Positions 1 to 8,814 of a DNA stretch of 64,000 nt are shown in pieces (positions within the stretch are counted from its first letter, which is position 1; the number at the start of each line of letters is the position of its first letter). A program made the position numbers and the translations under genes. The notes below the pieces were generated by a model that searched no databases, was not told where the DNA came from, and worked only from the letters and a program-made list of their open reading frames with translations. This stretch comes from Halobacillus litoralis (GTDB lineage: Bacteria; Bacillota; Bacilli; Bacillales; Halobacillaceae): contig NZ_WMEZ01000008.1 of assembly GCF_009856415.1 (NCBI RefSeq), forward strand, positions 114,827 to 178,826. Direction: 5' to 3'.

Positions 1-492
1 ATGAGTGCCGAACACTGCATCTACATCGGAAAGAGCCCCTGATTCGACAATCGGTTTTGCTCCCCCGGGCGCATACTCTTCCGCGTGCTGATGAAGGAAA
101 ACGATCGTTCCTGGCAGTTCTTCTTTATAAGGTAGAAGTGCTTCCGCCAGACCTAGAAGAGCTGCGGTGTGTCCGTCGTGACCACACGCATGCATGGTCC
201 CTTCGTTCTTGGATTTATAAGGTACGTCATTTTCCTCCTGAATAGGAAGGGCATCAAAATCTGCTCTCAGCGCAACCGTCTTCCCTGGTTTCCCGCCTTC
301 AAGCCTGGCAATCACTCCATTTCCTCCGATGTGACTTTCATACGGAATCCCCAGTTTCTCATATGTATCTGCAATGAATTGAGCCGTCTTCTCTTCTTTG
401 AATGAGACTTCTGGATATTGGTGCAAATGACGACGCGTTTTAACCATTTTCTCGTATTGTTCATCAATGGCTTGAAAAACGTTTTCCCACAT
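1..492 (-). CDS. M20-family amidohydrolase (N-acyl-amino-acid/peptide deacylase), 3' part missing
   Basis: This is a metal-dependent amidohydrolase of peptidase family M20D, which hydrolyses N-acyl amino acids or related amides in the cytoplasm. The visible 164 residues contain the metal-binding HACGHDGHTA motif and the preceding ALRADFDALP block typical of the family. The start ATG at 492 follows a strong AAGGAGGAG ribosome binding site. The reading frame runs open through position 1, so the C-terminal half, including the lid and the rest of the active site, lies outside the window. It is like B. subtilis YhaA and hippurate hydrolases. Substrate cannot be told from sequence. Confidence 0.9.
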   Translation of the reverse strand, partial: MWENVFQAIDEQYEKMVKTRRHLHQYPEVSFKEEKTAQFIADTYEKLGIPYESHIGGNGVIARLEGGKPGKTVALRADFDALPIQEENDVPYKSKNEGTMHACGHDGHTAALLGLAEALLPYKEELPGTIVFLHQHAEEYAPGGAKPIVESGALSDVDAVFGTH

Positions 493-594
493 ATGTTCTC
501 CTCCTTGTTTTCTTGGTGATGGTTGGCAACTATTTTTATAAATTGTAATATACATTCAGAATATTCTCAAATGCGTTCCCTTATCGAGTGTCAA

Positions 595-623
595 TAAAAA
601 ATCCCCTGTCTGAGACAGGGGAT
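595..623 (-). terminator. Rho-independent terminator of the ferritin-like gene
   Basis: A hairpin with the arms CCCCTGTC/GACAGGGG and a 3-base loop is followed, on the minus strand, by a run of T. It lies 8 bases beyond the stop of the leftward ferritin-like gene. Confidence 0.85.
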
Positions 624-630
624 GAAGATG

Positions 631-1068
631 TTAATCTTGTAAGCGGGAATCTTGAAGTAAACGACCGATTTCTTCCATATGACCAGTTTCGTCTGCAATC
701 ATATCATCCAGTTTCACAGATAACTCGGTCAGTCCAAGTTCTTCCGCTTGGGATTTGCGTTCCTCGTAGCGTTTAATGGTCTGACGCTCAGCTTCACGTG
801 CTTCTTCTAACATTGGTCTAACTTCAGTCATTTGCTTGACTTCCGCAGGTGTTGTCGTCGGAGTTCCACCAAGAGTACTGATTTTTTCAGCTAGATAAAG
901 AGCGTGCCCTTGTTCATCGGTCACTTCGCTCTCGAAAAATGGCTTGAGGACTGAACGATAAAGCCCCGTTACGACAGCCGCATTATAGGTGTACATAATA
1001 GAGGCTGCGTACTCATGAGCTAAATCTTCGTTGAGTCCATCGATTAAATTTTGCATTTTTTGATCCAT
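631..1068 (-). CDS. Ferritin-like domain protein
   Basis: A 145-residue, all-helical protein of the ferritin-like superfamily. Residues suited to a di-iron site are spread along four predicted helices: EYAAS near 19-23, the E-x-x-H pair in DEQGH near 52-56, E93-type positions in the REAERQTIKRYEER helix, and DETGH near 126-130. Such proteins bind iron or protect DNA and lipids from oxidants; the exact role here is inferred only from fold. It is transcribed alone, divergently from the liaF-like gene, and ends in its own terminator. The start ATG follows AAAGGATG. Alternative reading: a bacterioferritin-like or DUF2383-like protein. Confidence 0.75.
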   Translation of the reverse strand: MDQKMQNLIDGLNEDLAHEYAASIMYTYNAAVVTGLYRSVLKPFFESEVTDEQGHALYLAEKISTLGGTPTTTPAEVKQMTEVRPMLEEAREAERQTIKRYEERKSQAEELGLTELSVKLDDMIADETGHMEEIGRLLQDSRLQD

Positions 1069-1140
1069 ACAACAACATCCTTTCTTTTATGCTCTACTAT
1101 AAATATTCCCATCACAATCTGGTTTAAACATCACCTCCGA

Positions 1141-1169
1141 CTAGAGACGGAGATAACTCCGTTCTCTAG
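1141..1169. promoter_or_regulatory. Imperfect palindrome between divergent genes
   Basis: CTAGAGA-CGGAG and CTCCG-TTCTCTAG form a 12-bp dyad around ATAA with one extra T. It lies between the divergent ferritin-like and liaF-like genes. There is no T-run, so it looks more like an operator or leader hairpin than a terminator. No known regulator consensus is recognised. Confidence 0.35.
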
Positions 1170-1313
1170 GTTGTTTTACAATTCTTCATTTCCAGATAAG
1201 ATTAGGCTACATTCTGAATGAAGCTTTATATCATTGCACCATTTATGAAAGAAAAGGAAATATTAAACTTCTGTCGAATGTAATTTACGGAAGGTTAAAA
1301 AAGGGTGAGCACT

Positions 1314-2069
1314 ATGCATAATAAAATTTCACAAGTCGTCATCGCACTAATATTAGTTTTATTTGGTTTTGTTCTTCTCTTGTCGAATTTGAACATTATT
1401 TCCCTGGAAATGAGATGGACGTGGGGCAATATTTATCCGGTCATTTTATTGGTGATTGGTTTAAAGGTTTGGTTGGATGCGTTATTAAAAAAAGGCGGGA
1501 GTTGGATCCTCGGTTCCTTCCTCACCATCTTCAGTACACTTTTATTGTTGGATCGACTGGGGATCTTTGAATTTTCCTTTGGTGATGTATGGCAACTTTG
1601 GCCGCTTCTTTTCATATACTTTGGATTTAGTATCTTTTTAGGTAAAAACAAATCTAAAGTGAAAATTGAATATGATTCTAATGGTTCTTCTTCAAACAAG
1701 CTGAAGTCCAAGCATATGATGATTGGAGATCACTCTTTTAATGAAGAGAACTGGAAGGTGGAGCCTATGGATTTATGGAATGGAGTGGGTGACTACCGCT
1801 TCGATTTTACACGTGCTTTCATTCCAGATGGAGATACGCCAATCATCGTGCGTGGCTGGGTTGGCGACGTCAAAATGTTAATTCCGAAACAAGTTCCATT
1901 TCGTGTAGAGGCAAAAGTGAAGACAGGGGATATCCGTGTCGGTGGACAGAAAGCTGATGGAATGCACAGAAGTGTGGAATATGAAACCGATGATTACTCG
2001 ATGGCCACTCGCAGGTTGACCATTGGTGTCGATCTTAAAGTAGGTTCGATTCGAATCGAACAGGTGTGA
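1314..2069 (+). CDS. liaF: LiaF-type membrane regulator of cell-envelope stress response
   Basis: A 251-residue protein with about four hydrophobic segments in its first 115 residues and a soluble C-terminal domain with the late pattern GDYRFDFTRAFIPDG and VGDVKMLIP that is typical of LiaF/VraT. In the family it is an inhibitor of the partner histidine kinase LiaS, released by damage at the lipid II cycle. It is followed with a 14-base gap by liaS and then liaR, the usual gene order. The ATG at 1314 has AGGGTG six bases upstream; a GTG at 1305 is an alternative start. No liaIH target operon is present in this window. Confidence 0.85.
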   Translation: MHNKISQVVIALILVLFGFVLLLSNLNIISLEMRWTWGNIYPVILLVIGLKVWLDALLKKGGSWILGSFLTIFSTLLLLDRLGIFEFSFGDVWQLWPLLFIYFGFSIFLGKNKSKVKIEYDSNGSSSNKLKSKHMMIGDHSFNEENWKVEPMDLWNGVGDYRFDFTRAFIPDGDTPIIVRGWVGDVKMLIPKQVPFRVEAKVKTGDIRVGGQKADGMHRSVEYETDDYSMATRRLTIGVDLKVGSIRIEQV

Positions 2070-2083
2070 AAGGTGGGGGGAGC

Positions 2084-3148
2084 ATGTTAAAGCAATTGAA
2101 TAGTATACGTTACATGTATATCCGATCACACCTTTATGGACTCATTTTAAATACGTTTATCCTGCTCAGTATCCTGTTGTCTATTTACGTATGGTTTCAG
2201 CCTGATTGGTTGAGCGCAGGGGCCATTTTAATGTTCATCCTGCTCTATGTTGTCCTTGGGTTTATCATGTCTCTATATGCAGGCTTTCGGTCGAGTGGGG
2301 ATGTCAAACACCGGCTGGACTACATATCGATGATGATTACCCAGCTTTCGCGCGGGAACTTCAGCAAGCGGATTTACTTTAATGAGAATGATGAAATTGC
2401 TGCTGTAGGGGATGAACTGAATGTACTTGGCGAAAAGTTGGAGCAGCAGAAGGATTCGCTTGTAAAGCTTGCTGATGAAAAAAGCGAGTTGGCGCGTACG
2501 GCTCACAAAGCAGCAACGATTGAAGAGCGACAACGACTTGCCCGCGACTTGCACGATGCCGTGAGCCAGCAGTTATTCGCCTTAACGATGATGGCGCAGG
2601 CGACAGAAAAAATCTTTGATCGTCGACCTGAAAAAGCAAAAGAACAGCTTCAGGAAATTACCCAAATGGCCCTTCAGGCGCAAACAGAAATGAGGGCGCT
2701 CCTTCTTCATTTACGGCCGGTTCATTTGTCAGGAGAACCACTGACGGAGGGGATTAAAACACTTATAGAAGAATTGCGTCAAAAGTGTCAGATTGATTTT
2801 GATGTGGATATGGAAGATTTAGGTGATCTCCCAACATCAGTAGAAGAGCAGTTGTTCCGGGTTGTTCAAGAAGCGCTTTCGAATATATTAAGACATGCCA
2901 ATGCCTCTGAGGTGAAGGTGGAAGCCACTCATGACCAAAAGGAAATCTTCCTACATATTGCTGATAATGGAGTCGGTTTTGACACAGAGGATAAAAAAGC
3001 CAATAAGGCTTCTTATGGATTGAAAACGATGCGCGAACGGTGTGAAGAAATTGGTGGTACATACTCTTTGCGTTCGAGGAAAGGAGAAGGGACACATATC
3101 GATGTCCGTGTCCCTGTAAAAGCAAATGAAAAGGGGGAAGAGAAATGA
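2084..3148 (+). CDS. liaS: LiaS/VraS-type sensor histidine kinase
   Basis: A 354-residue membrane kinase of the HPK7 group. Two transmembrane helices (about 18-38 and 44-66) flank a very short extracytoplasmic loop, as in intramembrane-sensing kinases. A HAMP linker follows, then a HisKA_3 dimerisation helix with the phospho-acceptor in RDLHDAVSQQ (His157) and an HATPase_c domain with N-box QEALSNILRHA and G-box DNGVGFD. The ATG at 2084 follows AAGGTGGGGGG; longer readings from the GTG at 2066 encode the ribosome binding site itself and are unlikely. It overlaps liaR by 4 bases. Expected role is to phosphorylate LiaR on envelope stress. Confidence 0.92.
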   Translation: MLKQLNSIRYMYIRSHLYGLILNTFILLSILLSIYVWFQPDWLSAGAILMFILLYVVLGFIMSLYAGFRSSGDVKHRLDYISMMITQLSRGNFSKRIYFNENDEIAAVGDELNVLGEKLEQQKDSLVKLADEKSELARTAHKAATIEERQRLARDLHDAVSQQLFALTMMAQATEKIFDRRPEKAKEQLQEITQMALQAQTEMRALLLHLRPVHLSGEPLTEGIKTLIEELRQKCQIDFDVDMEDLGDLPTSVEEQLFRVVQEALSNILRHANASEVKVEATHDQKEIFLHIADNGVGFDTEDKKANKASYGLKTMRERCEEIGGTYSLRSRKGEGTHIDVRVPVKANEKGEEK

Positions 3149-3771
3149 TTCGTGTCGTAGTCATTGATGATCACGATGTCGTCCGTAAAGGTGTGATTGC
3201 CTATTTAAGTACAGAAGAAGATTTGGATATCGTGGGAGAAGCAAGCAGTGGGTATGAAGGAGCAGCGCTGGTTAAAGAGAAGAAACCGGATGTTGTTCTC
3301 ATGGATTTGATTATGGAAAATGGGACTGGAATTGAAGCGACAGAAGAAATCATGAAAACAGAATCTTGTAAAATCATCATTCTGACAAGTTATTATGATG
3401 ATGAGAAGGTTTTTCCGGCGCTTGAAGCAGGTGCGTTTAGTTATATGCTGAAGACATCATCAGCCGATGAAATTGCAGAAGCCATACGGAAAGCCGCGCT
3501 TGGTCAAAATGTAATTGAGCCGAAAGTGGCTACAAAAATGATGACCCGTTTCCGTCAAGATCGAAAACCACATGAAGAGCTCACGAAACGTGAACTGGAA
3601 GTACTCAAATGTGTCGGGGAAGGCATGACGAATCAGGAGATCAGTGATGCGCTTTATATAGGAGTCAAAACAGTGAAGACTCATGTCAGTAACATTTTAA
3701 GTAAATTAGAGGTTCAGGACCGTACCCAGGCGGCCGTTTATGCCCATCGAAATGGATTGCTGAAAAATTAG
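3145..3771 (+). CDS. liaR: LiaR/VraR-type response regulator, NarL family
   Basis: A 208-residue two-domain regulator. The receiver has the acidic pair D8-D9, phospho-acceptor Asp54 in VVLMDLIM and the conserved Lys in MLKTSS. The C-terminal LuxR/NarL helix-turn-helix reads LTKRELEVLKCVGEGMTNQEI followed by KTVKTHVSNILSKL. The start ATG overlaps the liaS stop codon in ATGA, implying translational coupling. It is the cognate output of liaFS; the target promoters cannot be identified in this window. Confidence 0.92.
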   Translation: MIRVVVIDDHDVVRKGVIAYLSTEEDLDIVGEASSGYEGAALVKEKKPDVVLMDLIMENGTGIEATEEIMKTESCKIIILTSYYDDEKVFPALEAGAFSYMLKTSSADEIAEAIRKAALGQNVIEPKVATKMMTRFRQDRKPHEELTKRELEVLKCVGEGMTNQEISDALYIGVKTVKTHVSNILSKLEVQDRTQAAVYAHRNGLLKN

Positions 3772-3786
3772 AAATGAAAGAAGAGG

Positions 3787-3808
3787 ACCGCATATAGGCG
3801 GTTTTTTT
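3787..3808 (+). terminator. Terminator after liaR
   Basis: Short hairpin ACCGC-ATATAG-GCGGT followed by seven T, 15 bases after the liaR stop. The stem is only 5 bp, so readthrough is possible. Confidence 0.6.
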
Positions 3809-3868
3809 CATTTTAAGAGCTATATCTTTTATAGAAATGACAAAGGTGTGGACGACTATGAAACTACT

Positions 3869-3896
3869 TTGTTTTCGAGAGAATACCTTGTATAAT
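3869..3896 (+). promoter_or_regulatory. Likely sigma-A promoter of bdbC
   Basis: A perfect -10 TATAAT (3891-3896) is preceded at 16 bases by TTGTTT (3869-3874). It lies 32 bases upstream of the bdbC start. Confidence 0.55.
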
Positions 3897-3928
3897 GGCA
3901 TGAGAGAGAGGTAGAAAGGATACACATT

Positions 3929-4354
3929 ATGAAAAAAAGTATGGAAACAGCGCTGTTTCTGCTATGGGCAACTTCACTCGTTGCTACTGTCGGGAGCCTG
4001 TTCTTTTCAGAGGTTCTCGGCTATGCTCCCTGTGAATTGTGCTGGTATCAGAGGATCCTGATGTACCCGCTGGTGCTCATTTATGGGACAGCTTTATGGA
4101 AAAAGAAGTGGGATGTGGCTTTCCCTGGCATCATCATGAGCGGAATGGGTATGTTCGTATCTATTTACCATTACATGCTGCAGAAGATCCCGTCGCTTTC
4201 AGCGGCAGACACATGCGGCCTTGTACCTTGTAATGGTCAATACATCAATGTTTTCGGATTCGTGACCATTCCGTTTTTAGCAGGCACTGCCTTCATCATT
4301 ATTTTTATTATTCATTTATTTGTCGTTGTAAAGAAAGGAAGGATTGACGTATGA
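3929..4354 (+). CDS. bdbC: DsbB-family thiol-disulfide oxidoreductase BdbC
   Basis: A 141-residue membrane protein with four predicted transmembrane helices. It carries the two DsbB redox pairs: Cys35/Cys38 in CELCWYQR and Cys96/Cys101 in DTCGLVPC. The family re-oxidises an extracytoplasmic thiol oxidase and passes electrons to quinone. The next gene, overlapping by 4 bases, encodes a membrane-anchored thioredoxin-like protein that is its probable partner. In B. subtilis BdbC with BdbD makes disulfides in competence pilins; comK elsewhere in the window fits that possibility but does not prove it. Confidence 0.93.
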   Translation: MKKSMETALFLLWATSLVATVGSLFFSEVLGYAPCELCWYQRILMYPLVLIYGTALWKKKWDVAFPGIIMSGMGMFVSIYHYMLQKIPSLSAADTCGLVPCNGQYINVFGFVTIPFLAGTAFIIIFIIHLFVVVKKGRIDV

Positions 4355-4848
4355 AAAAAGGTATGATCATCTTTGCAAGTGCCCTTGTGGTGCTTGTTGT
4401 AGTTCTTGTATTTGTCGTGAACTATCAAAACTCCGAGAAAACAGCAGATAATCCGTATGGAAAAGAAGACTTGCATCAGGCAACCATTGATCAAATGGAT
4501 GATCCTAATTATCAAAACCAGATTCAACCAGATGCTCTTGAGGAAGAAATTCAATCAGGAGATCCTACAACTGTTTATTTTTACGATCCGACATGTGTGC
4601 ACTGTCAACGTACGACTCCAAGAATGATGCCGATCGTGAATGAATACGACCTGGATGTCAAAAAAATGAACGTAAGAGAATTTGAAGATCAGTGGAACAA
4701 ATACGGGATTGAAGGAACACCTACCCTCATTCATTTCGAAAACGGGGAAGAACAGGCGCGAGTTTCCGGTGAACAATCCGTTCGTGATTTAGACGATTTC
4801 TTCCAGCAGGAAGTCATGGACAGTGAATCAGAACAAGAAGAGAAATAA
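4351..4848 (+). CDS. Membrane-anchored thioredoxin-fold protein (BdbD-like partner)
   Basis: A 165-residue protein with an N-terminal uncleaved anchor (about 5-24) and an extracytoplasmic thioredoxin domain. The redox motif is Cys82-Val-His-Cys85, and GTPT near 126-129 supplies the cis-proline loop. It is translationally coupled to bdbC (ATGA). It is shorter than B. subtilis BdbD (about 220 residues) and lacks room for the DsbA helical insertion, so it is better described as a thioredoxin-family partner than a true DsbA. Predicted role: oxidising exported proteins with BdbC. Confidence 0.85.
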   Translation: MKKGMIIFASALVVLVVVLVFVVNYQNSEKTADNPYGKEDLHQATIDQMDDPNYQNQIQPDALEEEIQSGDPTTVYFYDPTCVHCQRTTPRMMPIVNEYDLDVKKMNVREFEDQWNKYGIEGTPTLIHFENGEEQARVSGEQSVRDLDDFFQQEVMDSESEQEEK

Positions 4849-4878
4849 AAAAAGTGAGCGGTTTTCCGCTCACTTTTC
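4848..4878. terminator. Bidirectional terminator between thioredoxin gene and hmoB
   Basis: An 11-bp perfect stem AAAGTGAGCGG/CCGCTCACTTT with a TTTT loop lies between converging genes, with A and T runs on both sides. Confidence 0.9.
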
Positions 4879-4883
4879 CTATG

Positions 4884-5390
4884 CTACTCTTCAAGTTCTA
4901 TCATTTGATATTTTGTAATGTAGGCATCGCCATCAATAAACGAAGGCTTCTTCTGGTGCTGAGGGCCTGATTTTTTATGGGCCTCATCAAAGGACTTGGA
5001 GTTTTTCCAGTCTTCGAAGTCTTGTTCACTGCGCCATTGAGTAAGGACAACGTACGTATTGCCTTTTAAAGGGCGAAGGATGCGAATGGCTTGAAAGCCT
5101 TCACGATTTTCTACATTCCCCGCTCTTTTTTTGAAACGGTCTTCAAAAACAGGACGGCCTTCGTCACTGACAGGGATGTTGTTCATGACAACATAACCGT
5201 TCGATTGCATCGTACCCACATGATCGACGGTTTCATAGTTGCGTCCTTCTTCAAATATGGACGTATCTTCCCCTTCATAATAGGCGACCGTTTTGTCTTG
5301 ATCCTGCATGAAAAACAGGGATGCTTCAGGGTGTTGTTGACTCAGTTTGGATAAGTAATTCAATGTACCATTGGTCATCGATACTTTCAT
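4884..5390 (-). CDS. hmoB: Haem-degrading monooxygenase HmoB-like, ABM domain
   Basis: A 168-residue protein with a C-terminal antibiotic-biosynthesis-monooxygenase domain (about 65-160: AIRILRPLKGNTYVVLTQWRS then FEDWKNSKSF). It matches B. subtilis HmoB (YhgC, 166 residues) in length and in its place beside pbpF and hemEHY. HmoB binds haem and degrades it, which fits a neighbourhood of haem synthesis genes. The ATG at 5390 follows GAAAGGAG. It is read opposite to pbpF from a shared upstream region of about 95 bases. No Fur box was seen in that short region. Confidence 0.87.
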   Translation of the reverse strand: MKVSMTNGTLNYLSKLSQQHPEASLFFMQDQDKTVAYYEGEDTSIFEEGRNYETVDHVGTMQSNGYVVMNNIPVSDEGRPVFEDRFKKRAGNVENREGFQAIRILRPLKGNTYVVLTQWRSEQDFEDWKNSKSFDEAHKKSGPQHQKKPSFIDGDAYITKYQMIELEE

Positions 5391-5484
5391 AGCCGATGTC
5401 TCCTTTCCTGCGGTATCTTCAGTTTAGCAAGCAGGGTTCCATGGTGGCAAGTTTGAAGGTTAGAACAGAAAGGATGCACGTAAT

Positions 5485-7635
5485 TTGAACATCAAAGATT
5501 TAAAGAAACGCTTACCTTCCTGGTCAGGGCGATTGAAGTGGCCGGCCCTCATCCTCCTGACACTCGTGTTGCTCGCGGGAATAGGTTACCTGGTCATATT
5601 ATTCGGAGGACGGTTTGTCGTAAATGAAGAGGATCTGATTCTTGATGAAATGACTACGGTGGAGACAGCCGAAGGCGAAGTCATTGAACGGATATACACG
5701 AAGAACAGAAAGAACGTATCCATTCAACAGGTACCCGAACATGTCAAGGATGCGTTCATAAGTATAGAGGACAGCCGCTTCAGAGAGCATTCCGGTGTTG
5801 ATTTCAAAGGGATTATGCGAGCGGTCTATAAAGACATCATCGCCATGAAAAAGGTGGAAGGTGCAAGTACAATCACTCAGCAGCTGGCCAAAAACATTTT
5901 TCTTTCAAATGAAAAGACATGGATGAGAAAAACGAAAGAAGTTATGGCGGCTCTTTACTTAGAGCGCAACTACTCAAAAGATAAAATTTTAGAATTGTAT
6001 TTGAATCGTATTTATTTTGGGGAAGGGGCGTATGGCATTGAAACGGCTTCCCAGCATTATTTTCAAAAGTCTGCTTCAGAATTGACGATTGCTCAAGGAG
6101 CTCTGCTTGCAGGCTTGCCTAAGGCACCGAATACGTATTCGCCATTCGATAACCCGGATGACGCCAAGCAGAGAAGGAATGTTGTGTTATCACGGATGTA
6201 CGACACAGGAAAAATTGATGCAGCAGTAATGAAGCAAATGCAAGGGTCGACGCTTGCTGTTGTGCAGGCTGAGGATACAAATCAAACGTGGTCCAACAGC
6301 TATGTGGATCTCGTCATCCATGAAGCAGCAGAGAAGTATCATATCTCTCGTGATGAGTTAAAACGTGGTGGCTACCGATTAGTGGTAGAAATGGACCCAA
6401 GAATCCAGAAAATAGCGGCAGAAGAAATGAAAAACGGCGAGTTTGTCCCAGGTTCCTCAGAGTCGATCGAAGGGGCTTTCACTCTTATGGATCACTCGAC
6501 AGGCGCGCTCGTTGCGGTTGTTGGTGGGCGTGACTTTAAACATGGGGATTTCAACCGTGTCCGGGCGAAGCAGGCTCCTGCTTCCATCATCAAACCATTT
6601 GCCGTCTATGGTCCGGCTATGATGACAGGAGATTATGACCCATACAGTCTATTATCTGATGAAAAGCAGACGTTTGGTTCAAATGATTATTCTCCCAATA
6701 ACTATGACGACCAATATGAAGGTGAAGTCTCCTTGTACCAGGCTTTGATCGAGTCCAAGAATGTGTCAGCCGTATGGCTCCTTGATCAAATTGGTATCTC
6801 TTTTGCCAAAGGATATTTGGAGAAAGCCGGTTTAGCCACAAAAGACAATGGTTTATCCATTGCTCTTGGTGGATTGTCGGATGGATATACTTCTCTTCAA
6901 ATAACGGAAGCTTATGGTTCGCTGGCGCAGAATGGAAAAATAAAAGAAAGCTATGCCATTACAAAAATTCTTGATCGCAACGACAAGGTCATCCATGAAC
7001 ATGCGTCTGATGAAACAGAACTATTTAATGCGCAGACGGCATGGTATTTAACAGAAATCCTCCAGACGGCTGTACAGGAAGGAACAGCGAAGGCTGGTGA
7101 GTATCCTAAAGCATTAGCAGGAAAAACGGGGACTCATCAGGACCAGCATGTGTGGTTTGCCGGATACACGCCTGAATACGCGGGATCGCTTTGGATGGGC
7201 TACGATCAATCAGGAGAGATTGAAGGAAGCAGTGCTTATCCGACGCGTCTCATGAAAGAAATATTAACAAGAATCGATCAGGAAAAAAGTCTGGCTGTAA
7301 CATTTGAACAACCGGAAGGGGTAGAAAGCTTACCTGAACCTGTTGATCTTCCCGTTTTAACGGACGTAACAGGAAGATTGAATTTGTCCGGCCTCGCTAC
7401 ATTAAGAGGGACGATACGATGGTCCGCTTCTGACGATGAGCGGATTGTCTACCGTATTTTCAGGAAAGAAAACGGAGAAGATGTTAAAGTCGGTGAAGTG
7501 ACGGGAAAGAATGAGTTTAAGGTCAGTGCTTTTGGTATCTTCGATCAGACGAGCTATTACATCGTACCCGTGGATCCACTGACAGGGAAGAAAGGTCAGC
7601 CTTCCAATACAGTGAATCTGAGTTGGGACCTGTGA
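5485..7635 (+). CDS. pbpF: Class A penicillin-binding protein PbpF (PBP2c-like)
   Basis: A 716-residue bifunctional cell-wall synthase. It has one membrane anchor (about 20-42), a GT51 glycosyltransferase domain with catalytic Glu95 in SIEDSRFREHSG, and a transpeptidase domain with Ser367-Ile-Ile-Lys370, Ser424-Lys-Asn426 and Lys547-Thr-Gly549. About 100 C-terminal residues form a beta-rich, FN3-like tail. The start is TTG, with AAAGGATG about 10 bases upstream; no ATG in frame lies near. In B. subtilis pbpF is a forespore-expressed PBP next to hemEHY, and the same order is seen here. Confidence 0.92.
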   Translation: MNIKDLKKRLPSWSGRLKWPALILLTLVLLAGIGYLVILFGGRFVVNEEDLILDEMTTVETAEGEVIERIYTKNRKNVSIQQVPEHVKDAFISIEDSRFREHSGVDFKGIMRAVYKDIIAMKKVEGASTITQQLAKNIFLSNEKTWMRKTKEVMAALYLERNYSKDKILELYLNRIYFGEGAYGIETASQHYFQKSASELTIAQGALLAGLPKAPNTYSPFDNPDDAKQRRNVVLSRMYDTGKIDAAVMKQMQGSTLAVVQAEDTNQTWSNSYVDLVIHEAAEKYHISRDELKRGGYRLVVEMDPRIQKIAAEEMKNGEFVPGSSESIEGAFTLMDHSTGALVAVVGGRDFKHGDFNRVRAKQAPASIIKPFAVYGPAMMTGDYDPYSLLSDEKQTFGSNDYSPNNYDDQYEGEVSLYQALIESKNVSAVWLLDQIGISFAKGYLEKAGLATKDNGLSIALGGLSDGYTSLQITEAYGSLAQNGKIKESYAITKILDRNDKVIHEHASDETELFNAQTAWYLTEILQTAVQEGTAKAGEYPKALAGKTGTHQDQHVWFAGYTPEYAGSLWMGYDQSGEIEGSSAYPTRLMKEILTRIDQEKSLAVTFEQPEGVESLPEPVDLPVLTDVTGRLNLSGLATLRGTIRWSASDDERIVYRIFRKENGEDVKVGEVTGKNEFKVSAFGIFDQTSYYIVPVDPLTGKKGQPSNTVNLSWDL

Positions 7636-7742
7636 AAAAAAGCACAAAATCATGACAAATGTTTTATTTTTCTATACAGAAGAACAATAAATCGTTATAG
7701 TTGTAAGCGGATAAATGTTGAACGGGAAAAGGAGTTCTGAAG

Positions 7743-8780
7743 ATGAACAAAATTGAAAACGACACGATTTTAAAAGCCTTCCGAGGAGAAGAGACAGACC
7801 ATACCCCTGTCTGGTTCATGCGTCAGGCCGGGCGTTCGCAGCCGGAATATCGTAAATTGAAAGAAAAATATTCATTGTTTGAAATCACCCATGACCCTGA
7901 GCTTTGCGCTTATGTGACACGCCTTCCAGTGGAGCAATATGGCGTCGATGCGGCGATTCTTTACAAAGATATTATGTCTCCACTTCCGGCTATTGGCGTG
8001 GACGTAGAAATTAAAAAAGGCATCGGACCGGTCATTCACAATCCAATAAAAACGAAAGCGGATATTGAAAAGCTGGGGACCATCGACCCTGAAGATGATG
8101 TCCCTTATGTTATGGATACGATTCGTCTATTAACGAAAGAACAACTGACCGTACCATTGATCGGTTTCAGTGGGGCACCTTTCACCCTTGCGAGCTATAT
8201 GATTGAAGGTGGCCCATCAAAAAATTACAATAAAACCAAGTCACTCATGTATAGGGAGCCGATGACATGGTTCGCACTCATGGACAAACTGGCAGACATG
8301 GTTATTGCTTATGTAAAAGCACAAGTCGCAGCCGGGGCCAGTGCTATTCAGATTTTCGACTCTTGGGTAGGTTCTTTGAATGTCGAAGATTACCGTACGT
8401 TTATTAAACCAGTGATGCAGCGGATTTTCTCTGAATTGAAAGAGGAAGGCGTGCCACTGATCACTTTCGGCGTTGGAGCCAGACATCTGATTCATGAATG
8501 GGACGACCTTCCTGTTGATGTGCTTGGACTGGATTGGCGCATGTCCATTACTGAAGCAAGGAATGAAGGGATCACAAAGCCACTTCAAGGAAACCTTGAT
8601 CCTTCGATGCTTTTAGCAGACTGGGATACCATTGAGGAAAGAACTAAGAAAATCATTGATGAGGGAAGACAACACCCTGCTCACATTTTCAACCTCGGCC
8701 ACGGTGTAACTCCGGATATCAAACCGGAAACATTGAAGCGGCTAACTCAACTGATTCATGATTATTCCAAGAAATCATAA
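7743..8780 (+). CDS. hemE: Uroporphyrinogen III decarboxylase
   Basis: A 345-residue cytosolic enzyme that decarboxylates the four acetate side chains of uroporphyrinogen III to give coproporphyrinogen III. The signature [16 protein letters not shown] and the catalytic-loop [12 protein letters not shown] are intact, as is the late GNLDP block. AAAGGAG lies nine bases before the ATG. It heads the hemE-hemH-hemY operon, with a 34-base gap to hemH, and the order and length match B. subtilis. Confidence 0.97.
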   Translation: MNKIENDTILKAFRGEETDHTPVWFMRQAGRSQPEYRKLKEKYSLFEITHDPELCAYVTRLPVEQYGVDAAILYKDIMSPLPAIGVDVEIKKGIGPVIHNPIKTKADIEKLGTIDPEDDVPYVMDTIRLLTKEQLTVPLIGFSGAPFTLASYMIEGGPSKNYNKTKSLMYREPMTWFALMDKLADMVIAYVKAQVAAGASAIQIFDSWVGSLNVEDYRTFIKPVMQRIFSELKEEGVPLITFGVGARHLIHEWDDLPVDVLGLDWRMSITEARNEGITKPLQGNLDPSMLLADWDTIEERTKKIIDEGRQHPAHIFNLGHGVTPDIKPETLKRLTQLIHDYSKKS

Positions 8781-8814
8781 TGGTGGTTTAAAAAAGATGA
8801 AGAGGTGAAGGAAC

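Noticed and set aside
1433..1711. Minus-strand ORF opposite liaF
   Set aside because: Antisense shadow of a well-supported gene, with no ribosome binding site.
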